A stretch of DNA of 64,000 bases, from contig NZ_JAKUHT010000024.1 of the NCBI RefSeq assembly GCF_022436705.1, positions 1 to 64,000 on the forward strand. Direction: 5' to 3'. The notes beneath the pieces are model-generated. The model saw nothing but the letters and a program-made list of their open reading frames with translations. It did not search any database and was not told where the DNA came from. Both the position numbers and the translations under genes were made by a program. This DNA comes from Nocardioides sp. CFH 31398 (GTDB lineage: Bacteria; Actinomycetota; Actinomycetes; Propionibacteriales; Nocardioidaceae). This document shows, piece after piece, positions 44,822 to 53,534 of the stretch. Within the stretch, counting starts at the first letter, position 1, and each line of letters starts with the position of its first letter.

Positions 44822-46317
44822 CGGTCCTCCCTGCTGAACACCGCGGGGTCGACCGTGACGTTGGCGTGAGCCATCTTCTCGAGGAACTTCGGACGCAGCC
44901 CCGTGGAGCGCAGCCGGCCGCGGGTCCTGCCCTCCGCGTCGAAGCCGGCGCCGTGGTCGTAGACGAAGACGTCCTGCAGCGTGATGACGTCGCCCTCCAT
45001 CCGCTCGACCTCGGTGATGTGGGTGATGCGGCGCGAGCCGTCCTTGAAGCGGCTCTGGTGGACGATGAGGTCGACCGCCGAGGCGATCTGCTCGCGGATG
45101 GCGCGGACGGGCAGGTCCATGCCGGCCATGAGCACCATCGTCTCCATCCGGGCGAGGGTGTCGCGGGGCCCGTTCGAGTGCAGGGTGCAGATGGAGCCGT
45201 CGTGGCCGGTGTTCATCGCCTGGAGCATGTCGAGGGCGGAGGCGTCGCGGACCTCGCCGACGATGATGCGGTCGGGGCGCATGCGCAGGCTGTTGCGGAC
45301 CAGGTCGCGGATGTGGATCGCACCCTTGCCCTCGATGTTGGCCGGCCTGGACTCGAGCCGCACGACGTGGTCCTGCTGCAGCTGCAGCTCGGCGGCGTCC
45401 TCGATCGTGACGATCCGCTCGTCCGTCGGGATGAAGTCCGACAGCACGTTCAGCGTGGTCGTCTTCCCCGCGCCCGTGCTGCCGGAGACGATGATGTTGA
45501 GCCGGCCGCGCACGCAGGCGTCGAGGAACTCGGCGGTGCGGGGCGTGAGCGAGCCGAAGCGGACGAGGTCGGCGACGCGCAGCGGGTCCTCGGAGAACTT
45601 GCGGATGGTGAGCGCGGAGCCGTCGATCGCCAGCGGTGGGATGACCGCGTTGACGCGCGAGCCGTCGGCGAGACGGGCGTCGACGAGGGGGCTGGACTCG
45701 TCGACGCGGCGTCCGATGCGGGTGACGATCTTGTCGATCGTGCGACGCAGATGGTCCTCGTCGTCGAAGCGGGCCTCCGTGGGCACGAGCCGGCCCTTGC
45801 GCTCGAGCCAGACGCTGCGGTGCCCGTTGACCATGACCTCGGACACGTCGGGATCGCGGAGGAACTCCTCGATCGGGCCGTAGCCGAGCACGTCGTCGGA
45901 GATCTCCTGCGTCACCCGCTGCCGCTCGGCGGCGGTCAGCGGGCGGTCCTGGGCCCCGACGACCTCGGCCAGCACGGTGCGGACCCGCGAGGCGAGCTCG
46001 TCGTGGTCCATGTCGGCGGCGTACAGCTGCGGACCGAGCTGGGTGAGGAGCTGGGCGTGCACGGTGCGCTTGAGCTCCTCGACACGGTCGGCCTGCGCCA
46101 TGTCGCGGCGGCGCGACACCTCGACCCCGGGTCCGGCGGTCGTCTCGGCGGCCGGCGGGAGCTCGGACGGCGGGGGCGGGACGGCGGCCTGGGCGAGCAG
46201 CAGGGCCGGGGTGACGCCGTCCGGGTCGACGAGCTCCTCGGGGTCCACCCCCTCCGCACGCGCCCGGTCGGCGCGCGCGGCGCGCGAGGCGGCCAGGCGG
46301 TCCGACAGGCTGCTCAT
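44818..46317 (-). CDS. tadA: Tad pilus assembly ATPase TadA/CpaF
   Basis: Hexameric secretion ATPase that powers pilus assembly, 499 residues. The catalytic core has Walker A GSTGAGKTT, Asp box and Walker B in RPDRIIVGEVRDASALDMLQ, and a His box in GHDGSICTLHSNGPRD. The N-terminal 90 residues are variable and Ala/Pro-rich. ATG 46317 overlaps the cpaE stop (ATGA). Confidence 0.95.
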   Translation of the reverse strand: MSSLSDRLAASRAARADRARAEGVDPEELVDPDGVTPALLLAQAAVPPPPSELPPAAETTAGPGVEVSRRRDMAQADRVEELKRTVHAQLLTQLGPQLYAADMDHDELASRVRTVLAEVVGAQDRPLTAAERQRVTQEISDDVLGYGPIEEFLRDPDVSEVMVNGHRSVWLERKGRLVPTEARFDDEDHLRRTIDKIVTRIGRRVDESSPLVDARLADGSRVNAVIPPLAIDGSALTIRKFSEDPLRVADLVRFGSLTPRTAEFLDACVRGRLNIIVSGSTGAGKTTTLNVLSDFIPTDERIVTIEDAAELQLQQDHVVRLESRPANIEGKGAIHIRDLVRNSLRMRPDRIIVGEVRDASALDMLQAMNTGHDGSICTLHSNGPRDTLARMETMVLMAGMDLPVRAIREQIASAVDLIVHQSRFKDGSRRITHITEVERMEGDVITLQDVFVYDHGAGFDAEGRTRGRLRSTGLRPKFLEKMAHANVTVDPAVFSREDR

Positions 46318-47501
46318 CGGCGGCCGCCGAAGAGACGTCGGCGCCCCTCGGCCCTGCGCGTGCCACCCGCGGCGCCGACCGGGCCGACCGGCGCGGACGG
46401 CTCGCCCGCGATGGCGCGCACGAGGTGCTGGAGCCCGGCGGCCACCGGGTGGTCGGGGTGCGCCAGGACGATCGGCCGGCCCGCGTTCGTGGCCGCGGCG
46501 ACCTCGATCGACGAGGGCAGCCGGACGGTCACGGGCATGCCGAGGATGCCCTGCACCTGGTCCGCGCTGAGCCCGACGGCGTCGTCGGCGCGGTTCAGCA
46601 CGAGGTGGCGGCGACCCTCGGCGATGTGGAGGGTGTCGAGGGTGCCGGTGGCGACCTTCACGTTCTTGAGCGTCGGGACGTCGAGGGTGGCGACCAGGAC
46701 GAGGTCGTCGGTGTCGTCGAGGGCCGCCAGGGTGTGCTCGTCGAACGCGGGGGCGGTGTCGACCACGACGTAGTCGTGGTGGGCGGCGAGGGCGTCGATC
46801 ACGGCGCCGACCAGCTGGGTGCTGATGCGGTCCAGGGCGTCCGGCAGGCTCGGCGCGGCGAGCACGGAGACCCCGTCGGCGTGGCGCGTCAGCAGGGGCT
46901 CGAGCAGGGAGACGTCCAGCGACTGCTCCGCCCCGGCGGCGTGCTCGATCGAGTGGCTGGGGAACAGCTGCAGGGTGATGGCGACGTCGCCGAAGGCGAG
47001 GTCGAGGTCGACGAGGCACACCTTCCGGGCGCCACGGTCGGCCAGGGCGAGGGCGAGGTTGACCGCCACGGTGGTCTTGCCGACGCCGCCCTTGGGCGAG
47101 AACACGGTCACGACGCGCCCGCGGTGGACGGCGCCGCCAGGCCCGCGCAGGGCGGTCCACAGCTCGTAGGCGCGGCCCACGGCGGCCTCGAGCGCGGCGA
47201 CGTCGTCCGCGCCGACGACCTCCCGGACGCCCGCGTGCATCGCGCGGCCGAGGACCTCGGTGTCGACGAGGCGCCGCACCAGCACCACCGAGACGGTCGG
47301 GCGGGCGGTGCGCAGGGTCTCGCTGAGGCCGACGGCCTCGACGAGGTCGACCGAGGGGCCGACGAGGACGACGTACTCCTCCGGGCGGGAGCCGAGCCAG
47401 GCCAGCAGCCGCTCGGTGGTCGGGACGCAGTGGGCGCCCGGGGGCAGCGCCGCGAGCAGCTTCTCGGCGGCGGCGGTGTCGGGCTCGACGACGACGGGCA
47501 C
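46314..47501 (-). CDS. cpaE: Tad localisation ATPase CpaE/TadZ
   Basis: A 395-residue MinD/ParA-type ATPase that positions the pilus machine. A receiver-like N-terminal domain (about 1-118) lacks the usual phospho-acidic cluster. The ATPase part has the deviant Walker A SPKGGVGKTT (135-144) and VDLDLAFGD. GTG 47501 follows the cpaB stop by three bases. Confidence 0.9.
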   Translation of the reverse strand: MPVVVEPDTAAAEKLLAALPPGAHCVPTTERLLAWLGSRPEEYVVLVGPSVDLVEAVGLSETLRTARPTVSVVLVRRLVDTEVLGRAMHAGVREVVGADDVAALEAAVGRAYELWTALRGPGGAVHRGRVVTVFSPKGGVGKTTVAVNLALALADRGARKVCLVDLDLAFGDVAITLQLFPSHSIEHAAGAEQSLDVSLLEPLLTRHADGVSVLAAPSLPDALDRISTQLVGAVIDALAAHHDYVVVDTAPAFDEHTLAALDDTDDLVLVATLDVPTLKNVKVATGTLDTLHIAEGRRHLVLNRADDAVGLSADQVQGILGMPVTVRLPSSIEVAAATNAGRPIVLAHPDHPVAAGLQHLVRAIAGEPSAPVGPVGAAGGTRRAEGRRRLFGGRR

Positions 47502-47504
47502 GGC

Positions 47505-48239
47505 CTACCCCCCGAACAGGTTGGAGAAGTCGGTGGACTCGCCGGCCTCGACGTCGCTGTCCTCGGTGAGGAGCGCGAACGACAGCTCGCCGTTCGCGGC
47601 GGCGAAGGTCATCCGCTGGACCTCGTCCTGGTCGAGGGAGAGGGTCATCAGCGTCGTGGGGAGCTGCTCGGTGGTCTCGGCGCCGCCGTCGGTGGTGGTC
47701 GTCGTCGTGGTGGGGGTCGTCGAGCCCACCCCGAGCACCTGCACGCGCTCGAACAGCACGCGGCTGAACGGGGCGCCGTCCTCACCCTGGCCCGTGTAGA
47801 CGACCGCGACCTCGGAGCCGGGGTTCACGAAGCCCGCGACACGGGCGGGGTCGGTGAGGTTGACCGAGGCCGCCATCTTGTCGCGGGGGATGGCCAGCGG
47901 CGAGCTCGTCTCCTGCTGCCCCCCGAACTTCTCCGTGATGATCTGCTCGCCCGGGAAGATCCGCGTGGTCGCGAACAGTCCCTCGAGGGCGGCCACGTCG
48001 GTCTGCGCCGACGGCAGGACGGCGTCCGCGGGGACGACCGTGGTGACGATCTTGCCGGCGTCGTACGCGTCACCGACGGCCTCGCCGATCTCGATGGGGG
48101 CGACCGCGGTGAGGACGGGGACGGTCCGCGTGCCCTCCTGGGCGCGGGCGTCGGCCCCCCGCACGTAGACGAGCACCATCATCACGCCGATCGCGGCGAC
48201 GACGGTGGCGGCGGCGAGGAGCAGCCTGCGGCGGTTCAT
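47505..48239 (-). CDS. cpaB: Tad pilus protein CpaB/RcpC
   Basis: First gene of the tad operon, 244 residues. An N-terminal membrane anchor (about 5-27) precedes an SAF-type domain (VLTAVAPIEIGEAVGDAYDA, then IFPGEQIITEKF). A Thr-run (STTPTTTTTTTD) sits in the middle, probably a flexible linker. In actinobacteria this protein is thought to help pilus passage across the wall. No prepilin peptidase or TadE/F is present in the window. Confidence 0.85.
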   Translation of the reverse strand: MNRRRLLLAAATVVAAIGVMMVLVYVRGADARAQEGTRTVPVLTAVAPIEIGEAVGDAYDAGKIVTTVVPADAVLPSAQTDVAALEGLFATTRIFPGEQIITEKFGGQQETSSPLAIPRDKMAASVNLTDPARVAGFVNPGSEVAVVYTGQGEDGAPFSRVLFERVQVLGVGSTTPTTTTTTTDGGAETTEQLPTTLMTLSLDQDEVQRMTFAAANGELSFALLTEDSDVEAGESTDFSNLFGG

Positions 48240-48372
48240 CGGGGGAGGGACCTCTCGAGGGGAGGAACGAGGGGGAACGAGGGGTGGACGCGGTGGGGGG
48301 CGTGCAGGGCGTGGGCGGCGCGGGACCCCACACCCGAAGTAAAGGTCCGCCGTCGCCGCCGTGAGTGGTTTT

Positions 48373-48391
48373 GTCCGGGAATGGCCCGGAC
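48373..48391. promoter_or_regulatory. Inverted repeat upstream of the tad operon
   Basis: GTCCGGG (48373-48379) and CCCGGAC (48385-48391) form a perfect 7-bp inverted repeat around AATGG in the 238-base gap between fadD and cpaB. It lies about 134 bases before the cpaB start. On the minus strand it is followed by AAAA rather than T, so an operator fits better than a terminator. The rest of the gap is G-rich and shows nothing else. Confidence 0.35.
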
Positions 48392-48477
48392 GGGCTAGGA
48401 CGACCCGGCTCGGCGTAGTCCGTCGTGACCAGACGGAGTGTCCCCGAGGCCCCCCTGGCGGCCACCGGAGCGCGGGC

Positions 48478-50352
48478 TCAGCGGTACAGCTCGGCGATGT
48501 CCTCGCGGTGCTCGCGCAGCACGACGGAGCGCCGCAGCTTCAGGCTCGGGGTGAGCTGGCCGGCCTCCTCGGTCCAGTCGTGGCCGAGGATGGTGAAGCG
48601 GCGGATCGCCTCCGCCTTCGAGACGGCCGCGTTCGCCTCCTCGACTGCCTCGGACACCGCCGCCCGCAGGTCCGGGTCGTCCACGAGGTCGGCGACCGTG
48701 CCGCGCTTGCCGTGGCTCTCGGCCCAGGCGGGGAAGGACTCGTCGTCGATGGTGACCAGGGCCCCGACGAACGGCTGGCCGTCACCGACGACCAGGCACT
48801 GCGACACCAGCGGGTGGGCGCGCAGACGGTTCTCGAGGACGGCGGGGGCGACGTTCTTCCCGCCGGCGGTGACGAGGATCTCGGTCTTGCGGCCGGTGAC
48901 GCGGACGAACCCCTCGTCGTCCACCTCACCGACGTCGCCGGTGCGCAACCAGCCGTCGGTGTCGAGCACCTGGGCCGTCGCGTCCCGCCGGTCCTCGCCG
49001 GTGGGCGCCCAGTAGCCGTCGAAGACCTGGGCGCCGCGGAAGAGCAGCTCGCCGTCGTCGGCGACCCGCACGGTCACGCCGGGCAGCGGTCTCCCCACCG
49101 TGCCGACCTTGTGGGCCTCCGGCACGTTCACCGTCAGCGCGCCCGTGGACTCGGTCAGGCCGTAGCCCTCGAGCACGGGGACGCCGACCCCGCGGAAGAC
49201 GTGTCCGAGCCGCTCGCCCAGGGGCGCACCGCCCGAGACGGCGTACCGGCACGACCCGCCGAGCGCCGCGCGCAGGCGGCCGTAGACCAGGCGGGAGTAG
49301 AAGGCGTGGCGGGCGCGCAGCCGCAGCGGCACCCGGCGCTCGTCCAGGGCCCGCGAGTAGTCGATCGCCGTGCGCATCGCCGCGTCGAAGACGGGCCCGC
49401 GGCCGTCGGCCGTCGCGTTCTGCGAGGCCGCGTTGAAGATCTTCTCGAAGACGCGCGGGACGGCGAGCAGGAACGTGGGGGAGAAGGACCGCAGGTCGGC
49501 GTCGAGCTCCTTGACGTCCGCGCAGTGGGCCAGCCGCACGCCGGCCCGCAGGCAGCCGACCTGGATGATCCGGGCGAAGACGTGGGCCAGCGGCAGGAAG
49601 AGCAGGGTCGAGGGCTGCGCCTCGTCCCGGCCCTGCTCCCGGCCCTCCTCCTGGTCCTCCTCGTCCCCGTCGCCCGACGGGGACGAGAAGAGCTGCTGCA
49701 GCTCGGCGACGGCGACGGAGAGCTCCGCGTCGAGGTTGCCGTGGGTGAGCCGGCAGCCCTTGGGCCGGTCGGTCGTCCCGGAGGTGTAGATGAGCGTGGC
49801 GAGGTCGCCCGGCCCCGCCGTACGACGGCGCTCCTCGAGCTGGGCGTCGCTCACGTCGCCCCCCAGCCGGCGCAGGACGTGGACGGCGTGGTCGTCGAGG
49901 CACCACACCTGGTTCAGGTCGTCGAGGTCCGCGCGAACCGAGGACACCCGAGCGAGGTGCGCCCGGGTCTCGACCACGGCGGCGCGGGCCCCGGAGTCGC
50001 CGAGCACCCAGGCGACCTGCTCGGCGGACGAGGTCTCGTAGACCGGCACGGTCACCGCGCCGGCGAACCAGATCGCGTAGTCCAGCAGCGTCCACTCGTA
50101 ACGGGTCCGCGAGACGAGGGCGACGCGGTCGCCGGCCTCGAGGCCCGAGGCGACCAGCCCCTTCGCGACGGCGGTCACCTCGGCGAGGAAGTCGACGGCG
50201 CTGACGTCACGCCAGCCGTCGCCGTCCCGGCGGGCCAGGACGGGCCGGTCGGGCTGCTCGGCGGCCCGGCGGACGAGGTCGTCGGTGAGGTTGCCGGTGC
50301 CGTCGACGAGGCTCGGGACGTGCACGGTCATCGGGGTCGAGAACTCCCGCAC
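48478..50352 (-). CDS. fadD: Long-chain fatty-acid-CoA ligase (AMP-forming)
   Basis: Activates fatty acids to acyl-CoA, 624 residues. The adenylation motifs are LIYTSGTTDRPKGCRLTHGN (A3) and GYGLTEST, with TGD and the A8/A10 region GRKTEILVTAGGKNVAP; the C-terminal Lys is in LTPSLKLRRS. An acidic insert (GDGDEEDQEEGREQGRDEA) follows residue 250. GTG 50352 (MREFSTP) has GGAGG six bases upstream and is preferred to ATG 50331. From memory this matches mycobacterial FadD15 (Rv2187) in place. Confidence 0.93.
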   Translation of the reverse strand: MREFSTPMTVHVPSLVDGTGNLTDDLVRRAAEQPDRPVLARRDGDGWRDVSAVDFLAEVTAVAKGLVASGLEAGDRVALVSRTRYEWTLLDYAIWFAGAVTVPVYETSSAEQVAWVLGDSGARAAVVETRAHLARVSSVRADLDDLNQVWCLDDHAVHVLRRLGGDVSDAQLEERRRTAGPGDLATLIYTSGTTDRPKGCRLTHGNLDAELSVAVAELQQLFSSPSGDGDEEDQEEGREQGRDEAQPSTLLFLPLAHVFARIIQVGCLRAGVRLAHCADVKELDADLRSFSPTFLLAVPRVFEKIFNAASQNATADGRGPVFDAAMRTAIDYSRALDERRVPLRLRARHAFYSRLVYGRLRAALGGSCRYAVSGGAPLGERLGHVFRGVGVPVLEGYGLTESTGALTVNVPEAHKVGTVGRPLPGVTVRVADDGELLFRGAQVFDGYWAPTGEDRRDATAQVLDTDGWLRTGDVGEVDDEGFVRVTGRKTEILVTAGGKNVAPAVLENRLRAHPLVSQCLVVGDGQPFVGALVTIDDESFPAWAESHGKRGTVADLVDDPDLRAAVSEAVEEANAAVSKAEAIRRFTILGHDWTEEAGQLTPSLKLRRSVVLREHREDIAELYR

Positions 50353-50534
50353 AACCCACCTCCACGCGCTCGGTCCGCCCTGGTCCGTGACCCTCCCCAC
50401 GATCCCCGACCGCGATCGTCAGGCAGGTTACCGGCGTGCGGTGAGCAGGGCCTGGTCCGGTACGCTCCGCTGAGGTCCGACGGCCGCCACGGCGTCCGGG
50501 CCGGACACCCCGACACGCCCCACCAGGAGAGCCG

Positions 50535-50981
50535 ATGGCCGAGCAGACGACGTCCTCGATCGTCGTCGACGCCCCGCCGGCGCAGGTGATGGACGTCATC
50601 GCCGACTTCGAGGCCTACCCCGAGTGGGCCAAGGGGATGAAGCGGGTGGAGGTCGTCGAGCCCGGGGCCGCCGGTGACCGCGCGCAGCAGGTGAGGTTCG
50701 AGCTGGACGTCACGCCCATCCGCGACGAGTACACGCTCGCCTACGACTGGGACGGCGACCGGGAGGTCACCTGGACCCTCGTCGACGGCAGCATGCTGAA
50801 GACGCTGGACGGCGCCTACACGCTGCGTCCGCTCGAGTCCGGGAGCAGGACCGAGGTGTCCTACCGGCTCTCGCTCGACGTGACGATCCCGCTGATCGGC
50901 ATGATCAAGCGCAAGGGCGAGAAGATCCTCATCGACACCGCCCTGAAGGGGCTCAAGAAGCGCGTCGAGCAGCACCCCTGA
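50535..50981 (+). CDS. SRPBCC family protein (TB16.3-like)
   Basis: A 148-residue START/polyketide-cyclase-fold protein: SIVVDAPPAQVMDVIADFEAYPEWAKGMKR at the start and the C-terminal helix FDTALKGLKKRVEQHP region. The hydrophobic cavity fold binds lipids or aromatic ligands in relatives; none is evident here. Its placement before the ArsA-like gene mirrors Rv2185c-Rv2184c (from memory). Divergent from fadD. Confidence 0.87.
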   Translation: MAEQTTSSIVVDAPPAQVMDVIADFEAYPEWAKGMKRVEVVEPGAAGDRAQQVRFELDVTPIRDEYTLAYDWDGDREVTWTLVDGSMLKTLDGAYTLRPLESGSRTEVSYRLSLDVTIPLIGMIKRKGEKILIDTALKGLKKRVEQHP

Positions 50982-50989
50982 GGCGCAGG

Positions 50990-52177
50990 GTGCGGGTCTG
51001 TCTGTTCACCGGCAAGGGCGGGGTCGGGAAGTCGACCGTCGCCGCCGGGACCGCTGCGCTCGCCGCAGCCGCCGGTCTGCGCACCCTCGTGCTGTCGACC
51101 GACGCCGCCCACTCGCTCGGTGACGCGCTGGACCATGCGGTGGGCGCCGAGCCGACCCCGGTCGCGCCGGGGCTGTGGGCCCAGCAGGTCGACGCCCAGC
51201 AGCGCTTCGAGGAGTCGTGGAGCGACGTCCAGCGCTACCTGCTCGCCGTCCTGGACGCCGCGGGCGTCGACGCCGTCGCGGCCGGTGAGCTGACCGTCCT
51301 GCCCGGCGCCGAGGAGGTCCTCGCGCTGCTCGAGGTGCGACGCCAGGTGGAGACCGGCAGCCCGGACGGCGGGGCCTGGGACCTCGTCGTCGTCGACTGC
51401 GCGCCCACCGCGGAGACGCTGCGCCTGCTCGCGCTGCCCGAGGCGCTCGGCTGGTACATGGAGCGCGTGCTGCCCGCCGAGCGGCGCATCGTCAAGGTCC
51501 TCAAGCCGGTCCTCACCCGGGCCGCCGGGGTGCCGATGCCCGAGGACGACGTCTTCGACGCCCTCGTGCGCCTGCACGCGGACCTGGAGGAGGTGCGGCG
51601 CCTGCTGACCGGCCCCGACGCCTCGGTCCGTCTGGTGCTGACCCCGGAGTCCGTCGTCCTCGCGGAGGCACGGCGCTCCTGGACGACGCTGTCGCTCTTC
51701 GGCTACCGCGTGGACGGCGTGGTGGCCAACCGCGTCTTCCCGCCCACCGACGCCGACGACTGGCGCGCGGGTTGGGTCTCCGCCCAGGACGCGGTGCTCG
51801 CCGAGGCCGCCGAGTCGTTCCCGGGCCTGCCGCTGTGGCGTTCGAGCTACGCCGCCCGGGAGCCGGTCGGGCTCGAGGCCCTCCTCGCGCTCGCGTCGGC
51901 GCTCTACGGCGACGACGAGCCCTGGGCCGCTCCCGGTGCGCCGGCGCCCTTCGTCGTACGGCGCGAGGCGGGGGCGCCCCCGGAGCTCCGCCTGTCGCTG
52001 CCCGGCGCGGCCCGCGAGGAGGTCGACCTCGCCCGCCGCGGGGACGAGCTCGTGGTGACCGTCGGCTCCTACCGCCGGCTGCTGGCGCTCCCCGCGGGTC
52101 TCGCCGGCTGCCCGGTCACCGGCGCGAGCGTGACCGACGGCGAGCTGACCGTCCGCTTCGCGGAGCGTGGCGCGTGA
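50990..52177 (+). CDS. ArsA/Get3-like anion-transporting ATPase
   Basis: Soluble P-loop ATPase of 395 residues. Deviant Walker A GKGGVGKS (8-15), switch I STDAAHSLGDAL, switch II DCAPTAETLRLL. The C-terminal part (about 310-395) is an alpha-crystallin-like beta domain (ELRLSLPGAAREEVDLARRG) that actinobacterial and plant homologues carry. No arsenite cysteines (CxxC/C) are seen, so arsenic transport is unlikely. It starts 9 bases after the SRPBCC gene and overlaps the next gene (GTGA). Confidence 0.88.
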   Translation: MRVCLFTGKGGVGKSTVAAGTAALAAAAGLRTLVLSTDAAHSLGDALDHAVGAEPTPVAPGLWAQQVDAQQRFEESWSDVQRYLLAVLDAAGVDAVAAGELTVLPGAEEVLALLEVRRQVETGSPDGGAWDLVVVDCAPTAETLRLLALPEALGWYMERVLPAERRIVKVLKPVLTRAAGVPMPEDDVFDALVRLHADLEEVRRLLTGPDASVRLVLTPESVVLAEARRSWTTLSLFGYRVDGVVANRVFPPTDADDWRAGWVSAQDAVLAEAAESFPGLPLWRSSYAAREPVGLEALLALASALYGDDEPWAAPGAPAPFVVRREAGAPPELRLSLPGAAREEVDLARRGDELVVTVGSYRRLLALPAGLAGCPVTGASVTDGELTVRFAERGA

Positions 52178-52572
52178 CCGACCACGGTGCGGGTCCCGAC
52201 CAGCCGGGCCACGAGCACGAGCGGTCCTCCGGCGCCCCGGGAGGCGGCGCCGACGGTGTCGGGGACCTCGGGGAGGAGGCGGCCCGTCTGCTCGGCGTCC
52301 TCGCCGGCTTCACGCGCAGCGTCGACGAGCACGTCGCCACGGGCGCCCCCGAGTGCCAGTGGTGCCCGGTGTGCCGGGCGGTCCACGTCGTCCGCTCGGC
52401 GAGCCCGGAGGTCCGCGAGCACCTGAGCACCGCGGCGTCCTCCCTGCTGCAGGCCGCGGCGTCCCTGCTCGCCTCGACCGGTGCGCCGCGGGACGCCGAG
52501 CCCGGGCCCGGCGGCGCGACGCCGGACGACGGTCTCGAGCACATCGACCTGGACCCCGAGGAGGACTCATGA
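52174..52572 (+). CDS. Hypothetical protein with CxxCxxC motif
   Basis: A 132-residue acidic protein. A possible metal site is CQWCPVC (about residues 61-67) between two helical parts (LGEEAARLLGVLAGFTRSVDEHV and STAASSLLQAAASLLA); both ends are disordered and rich in Gly/Asp/Glu. It is sandwiched by 4-base overlaps between the ArsA-like ATPase and the glucokinase, so it is coexpressed with them. It may match the DUF5304 family (low certainty). Confidence 0.7.
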   Translation: MTDHGAGPDQPGHEHERSSGAPGGGADGVGDLGEEAARLLGVLAGFTRSVDEHVATGAPECQWCPVCRAVHVVRSASPEVREHLSTAASSLLQAAASLLASTGAPRDAEPGPGGATPDDGLEHIDLDPEEDS

Positions 52573-53534
52573 CCGAGACGCGACCGGCGTGCGGCATCGA
52601 CATCGGCGGCACGAAGATCGCCGGCGGCGTGGTCGACGCCGACGGGACGATCCTGCGGCAGGAGACCGTCGTGTCCCCGGCCACCGACAGCGCCGCGATC
52701 GAGAAGGCCGTCGCCGACCTGGTCGCCGAGCTCGGCAGCGACCACGACCTGTGCGGGGTCGGCGTCGGTGCCGCGGGGTTCGTCGACAAGACCGGGTCGA
52801 CCGTGATGTTCGCGCCGAACCTCGCCTGGCGCGACGAGCCGCTGCGGCGCGACCTCGAGCAGCTGACGGGCCTCGGCGTCGTCGTCGAGAACGACGCGAA
52901 CGCCGCGGCCTGGGGTGAGTTCTGCTTCGGTGCCGCCAGCGACGCCGACGACCTCCTGATGCTCACGCTCGGCACCGGCGTCGGCGGTGGCATGGTCACG
53001 GACGGCGAGCTGTACCGCGGCGGGTTCGGCGTCGCCGGGGAGCTCGGCCACCTGCGCATCGAGCGCGGCGGTCGCCCCTGCGGGTGCGGGAACCTCGGCT
53101 GCCTCGAGCAGTACGCGAGCGGGACGGCGCTGGTCCGCGGCGTCCACGAGGCGGCGCAGCGCGGCGTCCCCGGGGCCCGGGCGCTGGTCGAGCGCGCCGG
53201 GGGTGACGCCGCGGCGATCACGGGTCCGATGGTCACCGAGGCCGCGCTGGGTGGTGACCGCTTCGCCCTCGAGCACCTGGCCACCCTCGGCCGCTGGCTC
53301 GGGGAGGGCGTCGCGATCGTGTCCGCCGTCCTGGACCCGGCTGTCGTCCTCGTCGGGGGCGGCGTGGCCGCGGCGGGCGACCTGCTGCTCGACCCGGCCC
53401 GCGAGGTGCTGTCGAGCCACCTGACGGGACGCGGCTACCGGCCCGAGCCGGAGCTGCGCGTGGCCGTCCTCGGCGGCGAGGCGGGGATGATCGGCGCCGC
53501 CGACCTCGCGCGTCGCCGGCTGTCCCCGTCGTGA
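52569..53534 (+). CDS. glk: ROK family glucokinase
   Basis: Phosphorylates glucose with ATP, 321 residues. ATP motif GIDIGGTKIAGGVV near the start, sugar-site ENDANAAAWGE (about 108-118, catalytic Asp), LTLGTGVGGGMV, and the ROK zinc site CGCGNLGCLEQYASG. It closely resembles streptomycete GlkA, the enzyme of carbon repression (from memory). It overlaps its neighbours by ATGA and by GTGA and is followed by a second ROK gene. Confidence 0.9.
   Translation: MTETRPACGIDIGGTKIAGGVVDADGTILRQETVVSPATDSAAIEKAVADLVAELGSDHDLCGVGVGAAGFVDKTGSTVMFAPNLAWRDEPLRRDLEQLTGLGVVVENDANAAAWGEFCFGAASDADDLLMLTLGTGVGGGMVTDGELYRGGFGVAGELGHLRIERGGRPCGCGNLGCLEQYASGTALVRGVHEAAQRGVPGARALVERAGGDAAAITGPMVTEAALGGDRFALEHLATLGRWLGEGVAIVSAVLDPAVVLVGGGVAAAGDLLLDPAREVLSSHLTGRGYRPEPELRVAVLGGEAGMIGAADLARRRLSPS

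Noticed and set aside
44818-47160. 780-residue extended TadA
   Set aside because: The first 280 residues are cpaE out of frame; ATG 46317 gives the family length and an ATGA overlap.
48373-48391. Terminator of fadD
   Set aside because: On the minus strand the stem is followed by A residues and lies about 90 bases after the stop; an operator is more plausible.
50990-52177. Arsenite efflux ATPase (arsA)
   Set aside because: The metal-binding cysteines of ArsA are missing and no arsR, arsB or arsD is nearby.
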